A stretch of DNA of 9,106 bases, taken from positions 1-9,106 of the forward strand of contig JAJAZG010000076.1 of the NCBI GenBank assembly GCA_026785865.1, in the 5' to 3' direction. How positions within the stretch are numbered: the first letter of the stretch is position 1; the number at the start of each line of letters is the position of its first letter. Of the stretch, positions 1 through 6,290 are shown piece after piece. The notes beneath the pieces are model-generated. The model was given only the letters and a program-made list of their open reading frames with translations, was not told the DNA's origin and did no database searches. This stretch comes from Pseudanabaena sp. CAN_BIN31 (lineage in GTDB: Bacteria > Cyanobacteriota > Cyanobacteriia > Pseudanabaenales > Pseudanabaenaceae). Position numbers and translations under genes: made by a program.

Positions 1-13
1 CTGAAAATCCTCC

Positions 14-589
14 TCAAGCATTAAAAATCTGCGCTGGAGTTAACTGCAATTCAGGAAAGAGCAAAGATTTAATTACCTCCTCGTCTTGATAAACTGTTTC
101 TTCATATAGTCCATCTTCGAGGAATAAAACCGTCACTTTGCGATCGCTAAAGTCAATAATCCAATATTCAGGAATCTCGATCGCATTGTATTCTGCTCTC
201 TTTTTACGATAGTCAATATTGCGAGTGCTATCACTGACGATCTCCACGACTAAAAGTGGAACTGAATCAGTTAAGACTGCTTCCCGAAACCGCATTTCCT
301 GCCACTGTTCCGATGTAATTACCACCACATCAGGAACTCGGCAAGTAATTTTGCCATTGACTCGCCCCGTCTGCACCGCAATTAAATCTTGCTTAGAAAT
401 CAAAGGTAATTGTAAGCGTTGAATCTCTAACCGAAAGTTATCGTCACCAAATTCACTCATGCCTCCATGAATTCCTGTAGGCTGAGCCATCGCCACTAAT
501 TCTCCATTGACTAACTCATAGCGCGTATCTGTTCCATCATCGTAGGCAAGATATTCCACCAGTGTGAACAAAGGACTTGCAACAATCAT
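14..589 (-). CDS. Uma2-family (DUF820) PD-(D/E)XK endonuclease-like protein
   Basis: This 191-residue protein belongs to the Uma2/DUF820 family, whose fold is that of PD-(D/E)XK restriction-like nucleases and which is greatly expanded in cyanobacteria; the cellular role of most members is unknown. The N-terminal signature is visible at residues 17-34 (DDGTDTRYELVNGELVAM). The nuclease-type core follows: VPDVVVI at 85-91, VVEIVSDST at 114-122 with Tyr127 and Lys130 after it, and EYWIID at 141-146. The length is normal for the family. The ATG is supported by an AGGAG Shine-Dalgarno at 599-603, nine bases upstream. It stands alone on the minus strand and does not overlap its neighbour. The family call is secure, but whether it cuts DNA in the cell is not shown by the sequence. 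Confidence 0.9.
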   Translation of the reverse strand: MIVASPLFTLVEYLAYDDGTDTRYELVNGELVAMAQPTGIHGGMSEFGDDNFRLEIQRLQLPLISKQDLIAVQTGRVNGKITCRVPDVVVITSEQWQEMRFREAVLTDSVPLLVVEIVSDSTRNIDYRKKRAEYNAIEIPEYWIIDFSDRKVTVLFLEDGLYEETVYQDEEVIKSLLFPELQLTPAQIFNA

Positions 590-694
590 CGTTACATTCT
601 CCTGAACAATAAGTTAATAGCGCCTAGTTACTCATTTTAGGGCTAATTCTCCAACATCACAAACTGCCATGTAGTTTTTGTATCAAATGCTTTC

Positions 695-725
695 TTGCGA
701 AGGCTTGAGTTGCAAGAACTCGCAA
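695..725 (-). terminator. Possible weak stem-loop downstream of the glycine-rich membrane protein gene
   Basis: TTGC at 695-698 pairs with GCAA at 722-725, and GAGTT at 707-711 pairs with AACTC at 717-721. This gives a small nested hairpin starting four bases beyond the stop codon of the minus-strand gene that ends at 729. There is no U-run, so a role in termination is only a guess. Confidence 0.25.
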
Positions 726-728
726 TAA

Positions 729-1232
729 CTAAGGAGCAAGGTAACCTTGAATATTTTCAGGACGTAAAGGACGCATGATTTGATTAGCGCGGACTACCTG
801 CTGATCTGTACCTTGGACAACGATCAAATATTTACCTTCCTCAAGACGATTACGCATCGGCACTGAATCGCTGCTAGTTGCTACACCAACGCCGCCGCCA
901 ATAAATAAACTACCCATTGCGCCACCAAATGCACCTAATAGCCCACCGATTAAGTGGTCGCCAATCGTACCAGCCCAAGCAAAAGTATGTAAATCAGTGA
1001 TTAGGTTAAAACCAACTCCTGACAAGAACCCAAATGGCACAAGCCAATATGACATCAAAAATGCTTGTTTGCGACCTTGCACAATCGGATCGATAAAGCC
1101 AAATTCTTCAGCACTTTTATAGCCTTTGCCTAAAATCGAAATTGCTTCCATCGGAAAATTTGCCGACTCTAGCTGCGTATAGACCTCTTCGGCTTTCATG
1201 CGATCGCCCCAAACACTGACCAAATAGTTCAT
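729..1232 (-). CDS. Small glycine-rich membrane protein, function unknown
   Basis: A 167-residue protein I do not recognise as a named gene; similar small proteins annotated as hypothetical or stress-related are common in cyanobacteria. The N-terminal part (1-50) looks like a soluble alpha/beta unit (NYLVSVWGDRMKAEEVYTQL), resembling the fold at the start of general-stress-protein-17M-like domains. Residues about 58-78 and 86-117 are hydrophobic and very rich in glycine (GGLLGAFGGAMGSLFIGGGVG), a glycine-zipper pattern typical of tightly packed membrane helices. A second soluble strand (KYLIVVQGTDQQVVRANQIM, 134-153) follows. I start at the ATG complementary to 1230-1232; the frame extends to a TTG at 1250, but there is no clear Shine-Dalgarno for either. 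Probably an inner or thylakoid membrane protein with cytosolic ends, by inference only. Confidence 0.8.
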   Translation of the reverse strand: MNYLVSVWGDRMKAEEVYTQLESANFPMEAISILGKGYKSAEEFGFIDPIVQGRKQAFLMSYWLVPFGFLSGVGFNLITDLHTFAWAGTIGDHLIGGLLGAFGGAMGSLFIGGGVGVATSSDSVPMRNRLEEGKYLIVVQGTDQQVVRANQIMRPLRPENIQGYLAP

Positions 1233-1345
1233 ATATTTATATATTTTCAAAAATGATTAACTTCTAAGGCATAGCGTATAACCTAATTAAAGCCAAAAAC
1301 CGTTTCCACGAGTGAAAAACAATTTTTAAGCAATATTCCGCTCAG

Positions 1346-1578
1346 TTAAAACAACGGAAGGCAGAATCGCAGTAAGGTTGTTAAATTGGGAAATACTAGG
1401 GGGAGACTTGGTTAGGTTCTTTGAGAATTAGATGGCTAGCGTAGCCTGTAGATATGCGATCGCGGATGATGTGTAGTTGGCGTTTCTTGACATCTACCAC
1501 CCAATATTCAGTAATGCCTGATTGAGCCTATAGTTTATCCTTAATTTTGCAGTCCTGTTTCAATGTCGAGTCGGTAAT
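1346..1578 (-). pseudogene. C-terminal remnant of a second Uma2-family gene
   Basis: Reading the minus strand from 1578 gives ITDSTLKQDCKIKDKL, then a TAG stop (plus-strand 1528-1530) where the family normally has Tyr, then AQSGITEYWVVDVKKRQL and on to KEPNQVSP. There a second TAG (1396-1398) appears because the C-run (G1399-1403 on the plus strand) is one base short. Adding one C restores PLVFPNLTTLLRFCLPLF and a normal end at 1346-1348. The DST...K, EYWVVD and SPLVFPNL elements are typical of the last 75 or so residues of Uma2 proteins. The N-terminal half is missing: homology stops at 1578, exactly where the inverted-repeat element begins. It differs in sequence from the intact Uma2 gene at 14-589, so it is a separate family member and not a recent tandem copy. 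Confidence 0.85.
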
Positions 1579-1696
1579 ACATTTTGGTTCATACTCCCTT
1601 CCCAGTGAAAGATTAGACGGAGCGCCGCAACGCTAATTCTTGAGTTTTAATGTCTATTCTTATACTGGGAAGGGAGTAAGAGAGGATACAAAATGT
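1579..1696. mobile_element. MITE-like inverted-repeat element, 118 bp
   Basis: A perfect 15-bp inverted repeat (TACTCCCTTCCCAGT at 1592-1606 and its complement at 1664-1678) encloses 57 bases. Outside it the ends are again complementary: ACATTTTG at 1579-1586 and CAAAATGT at 1689-1696. The arrangement, size and lack of coding capacity fit a non-autonomous miniature element. Its left end coincides with the point where the Uma2 remnant stops. I see no convincing target-site duplication, and the Uma2 N-terminus is not present on the other side, so either a deletion followed insertion or this is a remnant. A bidirectional transcription terminator is a possible alternative, but the outer complementary ends argue for an element. 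Confidence 0.6.
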
Positions 1697-1708
1697 TGGC
1701 TATTTTTT

Positions 1709-1787
1709 GTAGTACCTAGCAGACCGTTGGGTACTACCACTTTTCATATCCGATAATCCTTAACAGCTTGAGAGGTGACTGATCGCC
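1709..1787 (+). repeat. Hairpin repeat, copy A (upstream of the dynamin-like gene)
   Basis: About 79 bases that recur at 6213-6290 with roughly 67 of 78 aligned bases identical by hand alignment. The first part folds into a 12-bp stem (GTAGTACCTAGC at 1709-1720 with GTTGGGTACTAC at 1726-1737, two G-T pairs, loop AGACC). The second part, from CGATAATCC to GATCGCC (about 1751-1787), is almost invariant between copies. No reading frame is shared. It could be a dispersed intergenic repeat, a structured leader RNA or a small RNA; its start and end in the transcript are unknown. Confidence 0.75.
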
Positions 1788-1791
1788 TGTA

Positions 1792-1812
1792 CGAGAATAA
1801 ATCGAGAATAAA
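1792..1812 (+). repeat. Two tandem copies of CGAGAATAAA
   Basis: CGAGAATAAA occurs at 1792-1801 and 1803-1812, an 11-base period, directly after hairpin repeat copy A. It could be a pair of binding half-sites one helical turn apart, or a chance short duplication. It is not present after copy B. Confidence 0.4.
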
Positions 1813-1930
1813 CTAAAAATCAGAAAACAAAAATAAACAAAAACGGTATTTTCTGGGCTTTATGGGATGAATTTATGATATATACATAGCAGGGAATCAC
1901 ATTTTTCTTAATTATTAAGGGACTATATTC
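1813..1930 (+). promoter_or_regulatory. A-rich leader of the dynamin-like gene, possible promoter and clear ribosome site
   Basis: This is the last part of the 700-base spacer that also holds the Uma2 remnant, the inverted-repeat element and copy A. It is A-rich from 1813 to 1845 and has no gene. TATGAT at 1874-1879 is a reasonable -10 hexamer, but I see no good -35 at the expected distance (TTCTGG at 1851-1856 is poor). AAGGGA at 1917-1922 is a good Shine-Dalgarno eight bases before the ATG at 1931. Confidence 0.35.
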
Positions 1931-4420
1931 ATGGCTTTGCAAAATGTTTTTCCACAATGTCAAGATTTACAGGCACAGGTTGAAGCGGTTTTACAGCTTT
2001 TGCAAAAGGAGCCAACCCTGCGATCGCAAATAGATGGCAGCATTGTCCAGTCTTCTCTAAGGAAAGCGATCGCGCCAACTTTTGAGATTGTATTTGCAGG
2101 TGCTTTTAGCGCTGGTAAATCGATGTTGATCAACGCGCTATTGGAACGGGAATTACTTTACAGTGCTGAAGGACACGCAACAGGAACAGAATGCAAAATC
2201 GCTTTTGCTAAAGCTGGCGAAGAGCAAGTTGTATTGACATTTCTCAATGAAGTAGAAGTTCGCGAACAAATTCAGGCGCTAGCGCAACTGATTGAACAAA
2301 CTGCGCCCACAAATGTTAATCAAATTGACGCGCTCAAGCAGTTGCAAACTCAGACTCTTGCGGTAATCGAGCAAGAAGGCGGTAAGAGCAAATCCAAACG
2401 GGCTAAAGATGCGGATGCGTTGAATCTGTTGATCGAAGGTTTTATTAATAATCGCGATCGCATTAGTTCTGTGGCTAATGCGACCTATTCGATGGAACAG
2501 TTCGGTTTTGAAAACCTCAAAAAGGCGGCGGACTATGCCAGAAGGGGAGCAAATAGCGCCGTTCTCAAACGAGTGGAATACTATTGCAATCATCAACTTT
2601 TAGAAGATGGCAATGTGATCATCGACACCCCTGGAATTGATGCACCTGTTAAAAAAGATGCGATGCTCACCTTTGAGAAAATTCAAAATCCTGATACTTC
2701 GGCAGTGGTGTTCGTACTGAAAACAGCGTCAACGGGTGAACTGACTACTGAAGAAACAGAACTCAGTGAGACGATTCAGGATAATTCAGGAATTCGCGAT
2801 CGCGTGTTTTATGTGTTCAATCGCATTGATGAAACTTGGAAAAACGATCAATTACGCGATCGCCTGAATCAAACAATTTCTAGCCAGTTTCGTAATAGTC
2901 CGCGAATCTATAAAACTAGCGGCTTGCTGGGTTTTTATGGTAGCCAGATCAGAAATACAAGTATTGGCGATCGCTTTGGTCTAGACACAGTATTTACCGA
3001 AAGCGTCAAGTCTGTGGGCGGTCAGGAAGGCACTCCGCAGTTTGTGAATGAATTCAACATTTATTGTTTGACTTCGGACAAGCTCGACATTACTAAATTT
3101 CCAATTCCTCCCAATGTTTTGCAAGCCAGTTCCAAGAATGAGAAATATGTGCGCTTGCTCAGTGGATTGGGAACTGGGCTAATCGATCAACTGATCAAGG
3201 ATAGCGGCATTGAGGAATTTCGGACGGCGATTACGCATTACCTAACCAATGAGAAACGTCCGTTACTTTTTGCCAATCTTGCTGACGATCTCCAACCGAT
3301 TTGTATTGCCCTGCGCCAGTCCTATCTCGAATCTTGGCTACAACTTGAGAGTCAGCCTCGCGATATTGAAGCGATTAAGTCACAAGAGCTACAGAAGCTC
3401 AGTCATGATCTCAAACAAATCGGCGATCGCTTCCGTGAGCATATTGCTCAAGAGCTAAATGAGGCAGTGGCAAGCGATAAAAATAAAGGTTTGGAAGCCG
3501 ACTATCGCAAGCTCAAAGAAAACATGGTACGGCGATTGGATGAGTTGATCGGCTATTTCTCGGTTGCCGATGTGCATTGTCGCGCTCAAGCAAGTCATCG
3601 CCGCAATTCTGTTGTGCCTGTGATGGGTGTGTTAGCGGAAGGTTTCTATTATTTAGCCAATGAGCTAGAAGATGTGTTGGTTGAGAGTTCTCAAAAAATT
3701 GTTGTCAACTTCTTCCAGAGTCTGATTGAGTCAATCAAGAAAAAAGAATACTATCGCGAACTCTATCGTCTATTAGGTAATGATGGTGGCATTGGGATGC
3801 GTCTCGAAAAGCTGACTCAGACTACATCTGATGCCTTGGTGAATGAGGCGCGGGTTGAGTGCGATCGCTATGTCCGCGAGCGTCCTGAGTTTTATGATGA
3901 AGGAACAAGCTTGCTCTTTCAATTGCGTCAAACCTTGCAACAAGCTTGTCGCGGCTATGACTATCAAAGCATGATCGATGCTGAGCCTTCGATTCGTCAA
4001 CTTTTGAAGATTGATTTTGAAATGAAGGTAAAAGACACAATTATGCGTACTTTCCGCCAGTCAATTAATCAAACTTTGAGTACGCATTTGCTCTTCAGTG
4101 CCGATAAACAATCGGATGCAATTTTACAGCAGTACGACAATGCGCGTGATTATCTCGCGCAAACCTTGGAGAAGGAAGCACAGGTAAAACTCGATAAAAA
4201 TCGCAGTTTACAACTGGCGATCGAGCAAAATATTACTATTTACAATGGTGCTGTTTCTAGCATTAATCAATGTTTAGAAATGATGGATTTATCTCGTAAA
4301 AGATTGCCAATTGTCAGTGAATCCGATTTATCGGTTGTAACAGTTGTTGCTGATGTAATTGATGCAGAATCATTTATTGTTGGAGAAATCATTGATTCAT
4401 TAGAAGAACCTAAAGTATAA
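1931..4420 (+). CDS. Bacterial dynamin-like GTPase, SynDLP type
   Basis: An 829-residue dynamin-superfamily protein expected to bind and remodel membranes by GTP-driven assembly; in cyanobacteria such proteins are linked to thylakoid or plasma membranes. GTPase motifs are clear: the P-loop GAFSAGKS at 57-64, a switch I threonine near 84-86 (GHATGTEC), DTPG at 232-235 and NRID at 297-300. After residue 370 the protein is mostly helical with heptad-like stretches, consistent with stalk and neck helices; a more hydrophobic patch near 560-575 (VVPVMGVLAEGFYYLA) might be the membrane-contact region. Cys10 and Cys781 lie at the two ends that form the bundle signalling element, matching the position of the disulfide described for Synechocystis SynDLP, which is also about 810 residues long. 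The start is supported by AAGGGA. The gene carries eight HIP1 octamers, so it is long resident in this genome. Confidence 0.93.
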   Translation: MALQNVFPQCQDLQAQVEAVLQLLQKEPTLRSQIDGSIVQSSLRKAIAPTFEIVFAGAFSAGKSMLINALLERELLYSAEGHATGTECKIAFAKAGEEQVVLTFLNEVEVREQIQALAQLIEQTAPTNVNQIDALKQLQTQTLAVIEQEGGKSKSKRAKDADALNLLIEGFINNRDRISSVANATYSMEQFGFENLKKAADYARRGANSAVLKRVEYYCNHQLLEDGNVIIDTPGIDAPVKKDAMLTFEKIQNPDTSAVVFVLKTASTGELTTEETELSETIQDNSGIRDRVFYVFNRIDETWKNDQLRDRLNQTISSQFRNSPRIYKTSGLLGFYGSQIRNTSIGDRFGLDTVFTESVKSVGGQEGTPQFVNEFNIYCLTSDKLDITKFPIPPNVLQASSKNEKYVRLLSGLGTGLIDQLIKDSGIEEFRTAITHYLTNEKRPLLFANLADDLQPICIALRQSYLESWLQLESQPRDIEAIKSQELQKLSHDLKQIGDRFREHIAQELNEAVASDKNKGLEADYRKLKENMVRRLDELIGYFSVADVHCRAQASHRRNSVVPVMGVLAEGFYYLANELEDVLVESSQKIVVNFFQSLIESIKKKEYYRELYRLLGNDGGIGMRLEKLTQTTSDALVNEARVECDRYVRERPEFYDEGTSLLFQLRQTLQQACRGYDYQSMIDAEPSIRQLLKIDFEMKVKDTIMRTFRQSINQTLSTHLLFSADKQSDAILQQYDNARDYLAQTLEKEAQVKLDKNRSLQLAIEQNITIYNGAVSSINQCLEMMDLSRKRLPIVSESDLSVVTVVADVIDAESFIVGEIIDSLEEPKV

Positions 4421-4437
4421 TTTCTGTGATGATAAAC

Positions 4438-4469
4438 AAGTAGGGATAATTGATAAATTATCTCTACTT
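4438..4469 (+). terminator. Stem-loop after the dynamin-like gene, probable terminator
   Basis: AAGTAGGGATAATT (4438-4451) pairs with AATTATCTCTACTT (4456-4469) around a GATA loop: 14 pairs with one G-U. It begins 17 bases after the dynamin stop codon. The stem is AT-rich and followed by ATTTATG without a long U-run, so termination is likely from its position but not certain. Confidence 0.5.
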
Positions 4470-4547
4470 ATTTATGAAAAGAAATTATTTTTCTAATAAG
4501 TAGTGTTAGTCTATAATTTAAGCGAGTGGTATAAGAGTAATCTTTCT

Positions 4548-4778
4548 ATGGTTTACCAAAATATTATTACTATTGAGCCAGATAAGCGTGGTGGTAAACC
4601 TTGTATTCGTCGAATGCGAATAACTGTTTACGATATTTTAGGATGGTTGGCGGCGGGAATGAGCCAAGATGAAATTATAGAAGACTTTCCAGAGTTGACG
4701 CAAGAAGACATTAGAGCCTGTTTGATATTTGCGGCAGATCGTGAGCATCGGTTGACTGCTGTAGTAGGTGCTGCTTGA
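4548..4778 (+). CDS. DUF433 antitoxin-like protein
   Basis: A 76-residue DUF433 protein. The family consists of small proteins with a helix-turn-helix-like fold that usually sit directly before a DUF5615 PIN-like protein and are taken to be the antitoxin and probable autorepressor. The diagnostic stretch is complete: GGKPCIRRMRITVYDILGWL, then AAGMSQDEIIEDFPELTQEDIRACL and AADREHR. I start at the ATG at 4548; an upstream GTG at 4503 keeps the frame but adds 15 residues (LVYNLSEWYKSNLS) that family members lack. The ribosome site is weak. The stop codon overlaps the start of the next gene by four bases, as expected for a coupled toxin-antitoxin operon. Confidence 0.88.
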   Translation: MVYQNIITIEPDKRGGKPCIRRMRITVYDILGWLAAGMSQDEIIEDFPELTQEDIRACLIFAADREHRLTAVVGAA

Positions 4779-5107
4779 GATTACTATTCGATCAAAATTT
4801 GAGCCGTAAACTTGTCGCGAGATTACAAGATTTATATCCTAATTCTAGTCATGTACAGTTCCACGCACTAGCCGAAGTGACTGATACTGAAATCTGGAAT
4901 TTTGCAAAAAAAGATGACTTTTATATCGTGACTCAAGATGCGGATTTTTCAGAGAGGAGTCGTTTATATGGTTCACCTCCAAAAATAATTTGGTTGCGCT
5001 GTGGGAATGTGCCAACAAATCAAGTTGAGTCTATTCTTCGTCATGGAATAGAAGCAATCCAAGAATTAGAAAATAATGATTTGTTAGATTGTTTAGAGTT
5101 GTATTGA
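4775..5107 (+). CDS. DUF5615 PIN-like toxin
   Basis: A 110-residue DUF5615 protein, a PIN-like family thought to be the RNase toxin of two-gene modules with DUF433. Acidic residues typical of the active site are in place: Asp6 in LLFDQNLS, Asp37 and Glu39 in VTDTEIWNFAKK, and Asp55 and Asp57 in IVTQDADF, followed by PPKIIWLRCGN (68-78). The only sensible start is TTG at 4775-4777, inside the TTGA overlap with the antitoxin stop; the second codon begins the conserved RLLFDQNLS, so no later start would leave the domain whole. The overlap and rare start codon suggest that toxin translation depends on translation of the antitoxin. RNase activity is inferred from the family and not shown here. Confidence 0.87.
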   Translation: MRLLFDQNLSRKLVARLQDLYPNSSHVQFHALAEVTDTEIWNFAKKDDFYIVTQDADFSERSRLYGSPPKIIWLRCGNVPTNQVESILRHGIEAIQELENNDLLDCLELY

Positions 5108-5182
5108 GCCAAATACTTGCAAAATATTAAATCAAGATATAGAATTAGATTTATTAATTACTCAAGGGCGGGAACTACTAAA

Positions 5183-5917
5183 ATGCAAGAAGAAAGAATA
5201 TCTCTGTTTAGTGATTATCTTCAAGATGATGATGTCATTTGTATTGGGGATCTAGTATACAAAGTCAAAAAAATTAGAAGTATTTTTAAAAAATTACTTC
5301 ACTTAGTTTATCCATCTTTTTCAGTTTACCTTAATCAACAAGGGGCATCTAAATATGGTCTCTGTAATACAGATAACTCTATTTCCGATCTTTATTCAGA
5401 TAAGTATTGCCTTTATGAATGTCTTAAGCTGGAAGATTCAAACTGGAAAAATGGTAAATTAAAAATATACTTAAGCCCTTTTTTGTACAGTAACCAATCA
5501 GATTTAGAAAAACAACTTGAATCTGTTTTCCATTATTCTAATCTTACATTTTGTGATGATGATGTCGTCTCATTTAAAGAAGATTGCTTTTGTAAAATGG
5601 CAGAAATTAGAAAAGTCTTTAAATTTATAACTACGAGTATAACTACAAGAAATAATTTTTCAAGCAGTCTTTCGTCTGAGTTAGGTCAATCGATTCCAGA
5701 TTTTGCGAACTCGAACTTGTTCTCGACTGGTAAACCATGTGGGCTTTTAAGACTAAGTTCTTCAAATTGGGAGCCGTTAATATTGGGAATTCAATTTACT
5801 ATTGATGCGATACAAGATAATCCTACAAATGAGCAAGTTGTCCTTTCAAATAACTCTATTTCTCCTCTAGATGAGATTCGTAATTTGGACGAAATTCGTA
5901 AAACCTCAGAATTGTAA
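5183..5917 (+). CDS. Protein with two degenerate KGK-like repeats, function unknown
   Basis: I do not recognise a function. From the ATG at 5183 (GGGA at 5169-5172 upstream) the protein has 244 residues; the frame runs back to a TTG at 5117. It contains two related halves. Each begins with an acidic triplet and a hydrophobic strand (DDDVICIGDLVYKV at 15-28, DDDVVSFKEDCFCKM at 125-139), continues with a similar helix (KIRSIFKK and EIRKVFKF), and ends with a leucine strand and SNW (CLKLEDSNWKNGKLKIYL at 80-97, LLRLSSSNWEPLILGIQF at 188-205). The DDDVI start, the W-x-x-GK-x-K-I strand and the C-terminal SPLDEIRN (227-234) resemble cyanobacterial KGK-domain proteins, another family of unknown role. 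The gene is AT-rich and free of HIP1 sites, in keeping with recent acquisition. It has no signal peptide or membrane segment. Confidence 0.72.
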   Translation: MQEERISLFSDYLQDDDVICIGDLVYKVKKIRSIFKKLLHLVYPSFSVYLNQQGASKYGLCNTDNSISDLYSDKYCLYECLKLEDSNWKNGKLKIYLSPFLYSNQSDLEKQLESVFHYSNLTFCDDDVVSFKEDCFCKMAEIRKVFKFITTSITTRNNFSSSLSSELGQSIPDFANSNLFSTGKPCGLLRLSSSNWEPLILGIQFTIDAIQDNPTNEQVVLSNNSISPLDEIRNLDEIRKTSEL

Positions 5918-5928
5918 TAAATAACCCC

Positions 5929-6180
5929 ATGGCAGACAAAACACCGCGTATTAACATTCCACCCGAAGTTAGAAAATATGTCCTCGATCGCAATAACTAT
6001 CAATGCCAAAGCTGTCAAAGAATTGACCTTACCGCCAAAACCCTACAAATCGATCACATTATTCCCAAAGCCAAAGGTGGAACCGACGACTTCAGCAACC
6101 TGCAAACCCTTTGCGCTAAATGTAACCAAGCTAAAAGCGACAAAATCGATCCCCGATTTCAACGACTGTATAGTTCTTGA
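5929..6180 (+). CDS. Small stand-alone HNH endonuclease
   Basis: An 83-residue HNH protein. The zinc site is complete: Cys26 and Cys29 (CQSC) and Cys62 and Cys65 (CAKC). The catalytic beta-beta-alpha part has DH at 42-43 (LQIDHIIPKAKGG), Asn57 in FSNLQTLC and NQAKSDK at 66-72. The length is usual for minimal HNH nucleases found alone, in phages and in genome islands. The ATG at 5929 lies 11 bases after the previous stop, so it may be co-transcribed with the KGK-like gene, but I see no good Shine-Dalgarno (AACCCC precedes it). Its codons look richer in C at third positions than those of the gene before it, so the two may have different origins. The biological target is unknown. Confidence 0.88.
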   Translation: MADKTPRINIPPEVRKYVLDRNNYQCQSCQRIDLTAKTLQIDHIIPKAKGGTDDFSNLQTLCAKCNQAKSDKIDPRFQRLYSS

Positions 6181-6212
6181 CCTCAATAAATCACTAGAAA
6201 CGACAAAAACAA

Positions 6213-6290
6213 GTGTACCTAACAGTCTGTTAGGTACCAACCCTTTTTATACTCGATAATCCCTAACAGCTTGAGAGGTGACCGATCGCC
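6213..6290 (+). repeat. Hairpin repeat, copy B (upstream of sigF)
   Basis: Second copy of the element at 1709-1787, in the same orientation. GTACCTAACA (6215-6224) pairs perfectly with TGTTAGGTAC (6228-6237) around a GTC loop. Relative to copy A, one change on each side of the stem turns a G-T pair into an A-T pair, so pairing is kept. CCTAACAG recurs at 6262-6269 within the well-conserved second part, so TGTTAGG has two possible partners. A T5 run at 6244-6248, a few bases after the stem, means it could also end transcripts of the HNH gene. It starts 33 bases after that gene's stop and ends 73 bases before sigF. The rest of the spacer (6291-6362) has CTTGATTA twice (6327-6334, 6340-6347) and no gene. 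Confidence 0.75.

Noticed and set aside
1579..1696. CRISPR-type repeat unit
   Set aside because: There is one inverted repeat only, with no regularly spaced direct repeats or spacers anywhere in the window.
1931..6180. A single defence system made of the dynamin, toxin-antitoxin pair, KGK-like protein and HNH nuclease
   Set aside because: The dynamin gene is HIP1-rich, has its own leader and a stem-loop after it, and looks like a housekeeping SynDLP, so it is not part of the adjacent accessory block. No evidence links the others functionally beyond being neighbours.
6218..6234. ACCTAAC...GTTAGGT in copy B fits the outer core consensus of an integron attC site (RYYYAAC...GTTRRRY)
   Set aside because: The two cores are only three to five bases apart with no L boxes or extended imperfect stem, copy A does not fit the consensus, and no integrase or cassette array is visible.
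5978..6259. Overlapping plus-strand frame across the HNH gene and copy B
   Set aside because: It is an out-of-frame shadow of the HNH gene, whose own frame has all the zinc and catalytic residues.
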